Shown here: piece by piece, positions 58,145 to 64,000 of the stretch
Layout of the letters: each line of letters begins with the position of its first letter
How positions within the stretch are numbered: position 1 is the stretch's first letter
NCBI GenBank assembly: GCA_029783825.1
Contig: JAREIK010001718.1
Span: 286,935-350,934, forward strand
DNA length: 64,000 nt
Direction: 5' to 3'
Origin: Sapria himalayana
Lineage: Eukaryota > Streptophyta > Magnoliopsida > Malpighiales > Rafflesiaceae
Made by a program: the position numbers and the translations under genes
The notes under the pieces: model-generated
Told to the model about the DNA's origin: nothing
The model's database searches: none
The model's input: the letters and a program-made list of their open reading frames with translations, nothing else

Positions 58145-58831
58145 GTTTGAGTATGTGACTCTTTACTTAAGCATTCTTAGCCTAGTCATTAAAGATATTT
58201 CAATCATGAAGTATAGGAGAGATATTAATTAGAAATCTTACCAAAACTTTTTATCACACATGATAATTTGGCTTCAATAAATATTCATTTAATATGATAT
58301 ACTTAGATATATGAAAATCCAATAGATATGCGATAAAAAGAGACATTTAAGTATCAAATCACTTTTACTTATCATTACTTTATATTAGATACAGGCACAC
58401 ACACACACAAGCACGCACAATTTGAGATAGATCATATATTTTTCATCTTTTAAATTTTTTATAAAATAAAATAAAATTAATTTATTTAGAATATTAAAAA
58501 ATTAAAAAATAATAATATATTATAATATATGTCATACCAATTCTAATATTTGTTATATAAATCATGAAATTGTATATTAAATTGTTTATAATAATACATA
58601 TAAACCCCAACATAATAAAATTATTGAATGAAAAAATAGACATATAATTAAGATAAATCAAATATTTCTATTTAAAAATAGTATTATAAAATATTTTAAA
58701 GAAAATACGATTTTAACTACAATCTACCTTATTAACCAGACATCTTCTTCAAAATTTTCTTAGTATATATAATTTCATATCATACATCATAGAAGAAAGA
58801 ATTTATCTCGTTTCCCAAATTCTTTAGATAT
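58145..58831. other. AT-rich spacer
   Basis: A CA tract at 58391-58409. No gene. Confidence 0.5.
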
Positions 58832-58839
58832 ATTTGTTT

Positions 58840-61800
58840 TAAAGGTGTCAAGTGGACCGAACAAACTGGGCCCGACACAATGCAAGGCCTGATTGAGCCG
58901 TATCTGGCCCAATATAGCCCGGTCCAAAACCATGCATAGGCCCATGTCGAGCTTGCTTGAGGCACGATTCATGTCGTACCGTAGCTTTCCCGGACCTTGT
59001 GTTGAGTCAGGCACAACCCGACTGTTTGGCCTGAAGGCACAGTTCATCAACACAACATGAATCGTGCCCCGGATCTCATGCCAGGTTTGGGTGCGGTCCG
59101 AACCCGACTGCCAGAACGCGTGTCTGAGTCCATTGAGTCGTCGGGCTCAGCCTGACCCCGAGCCCAAAAGCCGAAGCTTTTGGAATCGTTGAGTCAAAAA
59201 GACGCAACGATTTAAAAAAATAAAAAGCAGCCCACTTTTCAGCTGTTGGATTTACCCCCAACGGCCAGGAGAAGAAATCCAACGACAATCAAGTTTCTAC
59301 CCAAAACAAACTTAAAAAATTAAAAAAAAATACAAAAAAATAAAAAAAAAATAATTAAAAAAATTATATTTATAAATATATTCCTCTCGTTCTCTAATAT
59401 ATATTCTATTTCTATTAACATTTTCATTCTATCTCTCTCTCGTATTGTCTCTCTTACTCTCTCCTTTCGAGACTCGGGTGTATATTATGATGCGGATATC
59501 AAATTTGGATATCAAACACCACATAATATCAAGCAAATAAGATTTTATTCTTCACGGATATTATTTTTAAAATTTTGTTTAGTTTTTTTTTATTTTTATT
59601 TTAATTAATAGTTTAACATAAAATAATATTTAATTTATAAAATCTAATTTAAAATATAATAATAAACTAATAAAAATTAAAAATGACAAATAATAATATT
59701 AATAAAGATAATAAAATTAATATTAACATAAACATAAATAATTTTAATATGAATAATGATAATCCTACAAAAATATCTAAGACCACCAAAACTTTATATT
59801 CTCCTATGATATCGACTTAAACATAAAAAAAATAAAAAACTAAAAAAAATAAATAGTTTAAACTCACTTTAATATTATACAAAATAAAAATACTATGAGT
59901 ACCGATTAAGAATTGATACAATATAAATATTATAAAAAAATATTAACTTATAGAAATATATATATGACTAAACAGCTTAAGAGGTATTACGAATAATGTA
60001 CCAAAAAATATGATATATTAGATCCTAAGTAAACCCAACTATGTAGTAAGATTTTTGATGTTGAATCTAATTTAGCCTCTATGTTGATCTTCTTCATAAA
60101 TCATAACGAGTTATGAAGAAAAAACATGACTAAACAAATCATCATAATGATCTTTCGATTAGATTTTCAGAATATTCAAGGATGGTTAGTATCATGTAGA
60201 CTTATTTTTAGTCTATATATCATAGGATTATTAGGTCTACATCTAAGAATGACATACTAAAATATAAGTTAGAAAAAAAATAATACTTATTAAATTTAGA
60301 AAATATAATGATGCGGTATTCGTGATATTCAATATCTAGACTAGTCATGATAATGTATCTTATGTATGTCTCACCTTCTATTATGTAAATTCTAAATAGA
60401 TACTGAATAAAAAAAATTAAGATTCTTAAAGATTTTTTATTCTCGTGATAATCTTATCATTTATGAGTGCATGATAAAAATCTTTTTAAATATTATTTTC
60501 AAATAAAATATATAGTACATATTCAATCAGATACTAAATAATAAAGTAGATATTGATATATTTTTAGGAGTATTAGAGATGAGTCATTAGGAAAAACTTT
60601 TCATGTTAAATTCATGTGTCATGTCATTAACATAATAATATAAGCAGTGATGAAAATTATTTTTCACGCTTTAGGAAAACATAATAACTCACTAAAATTT
60701 CTTTGTAAGTCTCACAGACAACAAGAGTTTGAAACAATTTATTTTTCTACGGATCTAATGAAAAGAAATTTTAATTGGATATGATATATTATTAGAATTA
60801 CACATACCTGATATTGGAGACATGTGTTAGATACAAATATGTGATATCCGACTATGTAACTAATAAGAGTGACGAACTTATTATTAATGGTACTGACTAG
60901 ACTACAAAAATTTTATTTATAAAATTCCTAAAATTTTTTATGACATGACAAATATTTGTTCATAAATGTATGCTCTCATGACTTACATTACATTCAAATG
61001 CATATGCAACATTAGTATTATGTTAAAAAAATTTAGAGATGACCCAATATTTAATAATATGACACTTGAGATGAAAACTAAGTACCTTAAAATATTGGTC
61101 CATCATTCTATTTTTTAGTTGTCTGGCTACCTATTTGGACCATAGAATTTAGGTAGAAGGAATAAAGAATATTTTGACATACATATTCTCGTGTATGAAC
61201 TAGGAACACCAACATAAATGATTCATTCACGAAAAATTAACTAGACTACTTACATGATATGGTAGTAATAATAGCTAGGCTCCGAGTACAAACATAGATA
61301 TAATATTCAAAAATAATTACTTCTTCATTTAATTAGTGAGAAATGATGAGGTGAACCATTAAATTGGAGCGAGCTATCATAATATTTAGATATCAAATAT
61401 TGCTCAATCCTATCATATATCAATAATAAGAATTTTGTTATTCTACAGTGGTGAAAATCACGAGTCCACCTATCCCGTACTTATCTAGGATGGTACAAGA
61501 TCTACTGACTCCTCCAATATCGAGCATAACATTAAAGTCTACTTTTTTTATTACAGTGAATATGATTTCAGATAGAAAATCAAGATTATGACCAGATATT
61601 ATTGATACATTAGCATGCCTGAATGATTGAGCAAATTCAAGCTTTGACATTCAGGATCATGCTATAACTACAACAAGAACAGAAGAGTTGGTGGCTGATC
61701 ATAATTCGTGTTCCTTTGATGATGACAGAGATGGAGCGTATTATCTACCACTAGTTGTACCATCATACGCTTACGAGATTGATCATTTTTGTATTGTCTA

Positions 61801-62042
61801 TAAATTTTTATTTTTAAGTTTGTATTATTATTTTATTCTTTATTTATTCAGATACTTACGGAATTAATATTGATATTTAATTTATTATTATCTTTTGAGC
61901 TTATTTTGTTATTTTATAATTCATACTAGTAATGCGAGCATGCCCTTTTTGAGTCATGTCGTGCATAACACAGCATGGTGACCCGAGTGGGCAACCAAAA
62001 AAAAGACCATGCCAGCACAACACAATTTATTTGATAGCTCTA
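58840..62042 (+). mobile_element. Complete but decayed hAT transposon, 3.2 kb
   Basis: Left TAAAGGTGTCAAGTGGACC and right, inverted, TAGAGCTATCAAATAAATTG. ATTTGTTT flanks it exactly (58832-58839 and 62043-62050). GC-richer subterminal zones (58840-59290 and 61930-62042) carry GGCAC/GTGCC-type words. A CT-rich stretch at 59385-59470 looks like a 5' leader. A full-length transposase relic lies between. It is the only end-to-end autonomous-type element in the window and the reference for copy 1. Confidence 0.9.
59683..61770 (+). pseudogene. hAT transposase pseudogene, near full length
   Basis: The relic spans about 690 codons, the usual hAT size. The start is placed at ATG 59683, before an Asn-rich leader (MTNNNINKDNKI). 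BED finger about 59915-59998 (YKYYKKILTYRN, then LKRYYE-C, with Cys and His changed to Tyr). Core near 60340-60370 (TSHDNVSYVCLTF-type). FHVKFMCHVINIII at about 60600-60640 with C-x2-H. hATC 61450-61640: SRMVQDLLTPPISSITLKST, then MISDRKSRL-PDIIDTLACL. Several stops fall at Trp codons (SRL-W, ND-W). Inactive. Confidence 0.85.
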
Positions 62043-62050
62043 ATTTGTTT

Positions 62051-62361
62051 TGTCTTCCATCACTTTATAGGATGGGAGAAATTTGAACCTAGGATATTGA
62101 GATGTATTTACTTTGGATACTCTGGTACCTAAAAAATTATAATTATTCTTAATTACAAACAAATAAGATTACTCTAATTAAATCATGATATCAAACAATA
62201 AATTCAAATCACATTAAGTATGAGAAAAGTAAGATGTGGATGATCTACTTTAAGCATAAATAATGAAGTTGCCAACTTGTCTCTACTAATACATACTCAT
62301 GTTGAGTCATATTTAAAAGACTTGACCACCCAAAACTTATATTTTATACCAAAATTTTAAT
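62051..62361. other. Spacer, no gene seen
   Basis: Ordinary AT-rich DNA right of the hAT element. Confidence 0.4.
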
Positions 62362-62409
62362 ATATACATACATGCATGCAAGCATACATACATACGTACA
62401 TACAAACAA

Positions 62410-62452
<43 letters not shown>
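62362..62452. repeat. Compound CATA/CAAA/CA/TA microsatellite
   Basis: Runs from ACATACATGCATG units through CATA and CAAA units into CA (62409-62436) and then TA. It causes the Cys-Val-Met-Tyr frame on the minus strand. Confidence 0.9.
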
Positions 62453-62453
<1 letters not shown>

Positions 62454-64000
62454 TCAAAGGGCTTTAAAAAATAATAAGAATTATTAACTAAAAAATTTAG
62501 TTTTGTTTTTTTATGGAGATGTAGATGTGCCATGAACAATTTGAACTTTAGAATTTATAGTATATAAAAACATAAATAATTTATATCTGGTATATTTTTT
62601 CTAATTAAGAAAATAAAGTTTTTTTTTGTAAATATTTTTAGTTAGGTTAGCAAAATATATTTACCTTTCTTTTAACATGTAAAAAAAACTAATACTCATT
62701 AGAATCAACTAATGATTATTTTCCTGCATCATGATCATTGTCTATTATTCTATTTAGTTTTGACCTTCACAACTTAAAATTACAATTTCATTAATTGAGT
62801 TATTCTAGTTCTAATACTTTAAAAGACATCCATAAATCTTTTCAAACCCATCATTCTTTCAAAACCTATTCGACAAGCCAACTTATCATTTACTCCTAGG
62901 TAATTAAATAAAAAAAATTATTATCTCTATACTAGGAGGCTCCATACAAATATCATATTTATTTTCATAGTATTTAACTAACTTTTGTAATTATTCATAA
63001 ATTGTACTTCCTAGCTATAATAATCAATTCATATAAATACATATGAATTTCATAGTATTTTCAATTCTTTCAGTTATTATCTTAGAATCCATATAGACAG
63101 CTAAACAAAAAAAAAAAAATATTCATCCATCATTTTAAATATGTTTTTTTTATCTCAATAATTATATTACTAAAGTATATGTATTTCCTATATTATTTAA
63201 AGATACTACCAATGTTGTATATGTACTTAAATGCAATACAAAATATTTAAGTATATAGAAACTATCACAAATTTATCATATCATTAAAATTATTTATAAA
63301 TTTCAAAAATAAAAATTATACATTTCAATCTAATTTATTAATTATGATTAAACTAATTTTACTATTTACAAAATTGAAAAATATATTCATAACCAACACA
63401 TGAATTAAATATTAAAGATATCGAATTCCAATAATGTTTCATATCAAGTATAATCCATATGTCAAATTCAAATAAAATAATAGTGTTATGGTATATTTTT
63501 TTCTTAAGAATAGTTAGAGGTCATAAGACGGGACCATCATAAAAATATTAAATCTTACAAAACCTTAATATTTTCTTGTTTAATTATCTATTAGAATTAA
63601 CATAATGAATAATGACACATGAAAATAATAATATCATTAATAATCCATATACCGAATATTACCAATACAACTATATGTTTTCTAAGACCTAGAATAATTA
63701 ATTGTTTATCAAATTTATAAATTTTTATTATAACATTTTTATATATCGGCCTAAGGATCATATGATATACATGTATTTATTTTTGAATACAATGAACAAC
63801 TCTAAAATTTTTCATAAATTTAAATAGACAACTCATATCAACAACCATCTCAACAATTCTTTTTCTTACAAACTCTTTATTATAAATGAAAGAGGTCATT
63901 GAACATAAAGTAAATCTAAATTCAACAAACCCACAACTATATTACGTTAACCTAGGATCTTATATATTATATTTTTTGTGTATTATTCAGTATCTCATAA
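62453..64000. other. AT-rich DNA to the window end
   Basis: No gene, element terminus or tandem repeat could be supported. Confidence 0.5.

Noticed and set aside
62357..62539. Cys/Val/Met-rich small protein
   Set aside because: Translation of the CA/CATA/TA microsatellite.

Overview
The window is plant nuclear DNA of the repeat-graveyard kind. It is strongly AT-rich, and almost every recognisable coding trace is an old transposable element full of stop codons and frameshifts. The families are those of flowering-plant heterochromatin: hAT DNA transposons and their short derivatives with 8-bp target duplications, a PIF/Harbinger-like element, Ty1-copia and Ty3-gypsy retrotransposons, and a LINE-like tail. 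The sequence does not fix the species. No intact gene, tRNA, rRNA or CRISPR array is visible. Two small traces may be host genes: a possible terminal exon with 3' UTR (48.34-48.73 kb, minus) and a possible VAN3-binding/FORKED-type (DUF828) fragment (17.83-18.29 kb, plus).

Layout. 1-2.58 kb: right-hand part of a hAT element with a decayed transposase. 2.7-12.45 kb: one plus-strand Ty1-copia element (gag, protease, integrase, RT, RNase H, LTR), split inside its integrase by a second, minus-strand copia element (4544-8735) with short LTRs; its RNase H end is tangled into about 1-kb repeats that run to 14.27 kb. 16.2-17.2 kb: a hAT fragment, a CA-type microsatellite and GC-rich, CpG-rich blocks unlike anything nearby. 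18.5-21.8 kb: two hAT MITEs with target duplications and a dispersed repeat. 23.3 kb: a gypsy RNase H scrap. 26.7-30.8 kb: minus-strand gypsy pol (RT and integrase) split inside RT by a Harbinger-like element. 30.8-38.6 kb: a second gypsy element with long LTRs, gag and protease but no visible pol. 38.6-41.7 kb: LTR remnant, second copy of the 19-kb repeat with one inverted arm, copia tail. 42-46.3 kb: a copia element whose gag-protease block runs opposite to its RT-RNase H. 46.3-47.7 kb: LTR remnant. 48-54.9 kb: orphan exon, long TA tract, AT-rich DNA. 54.9-62.05 kb: a hAT cluster with three nested elements, an 818-bp element holding a 30-bp minisatellite, and a complete 3.2-kb hAT element with a perfect 8-bp target duplication. 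62.05-64 kb: microsatellite and AT-rich DNA.

No genes work together here. The value is the insertion history, read from nesting and target duplications. Many lost codons are Trp, Gln or Arg turned into stops, or Cys turned into Tyr, the pattern expected from long-term deamination of methylated cytosine.
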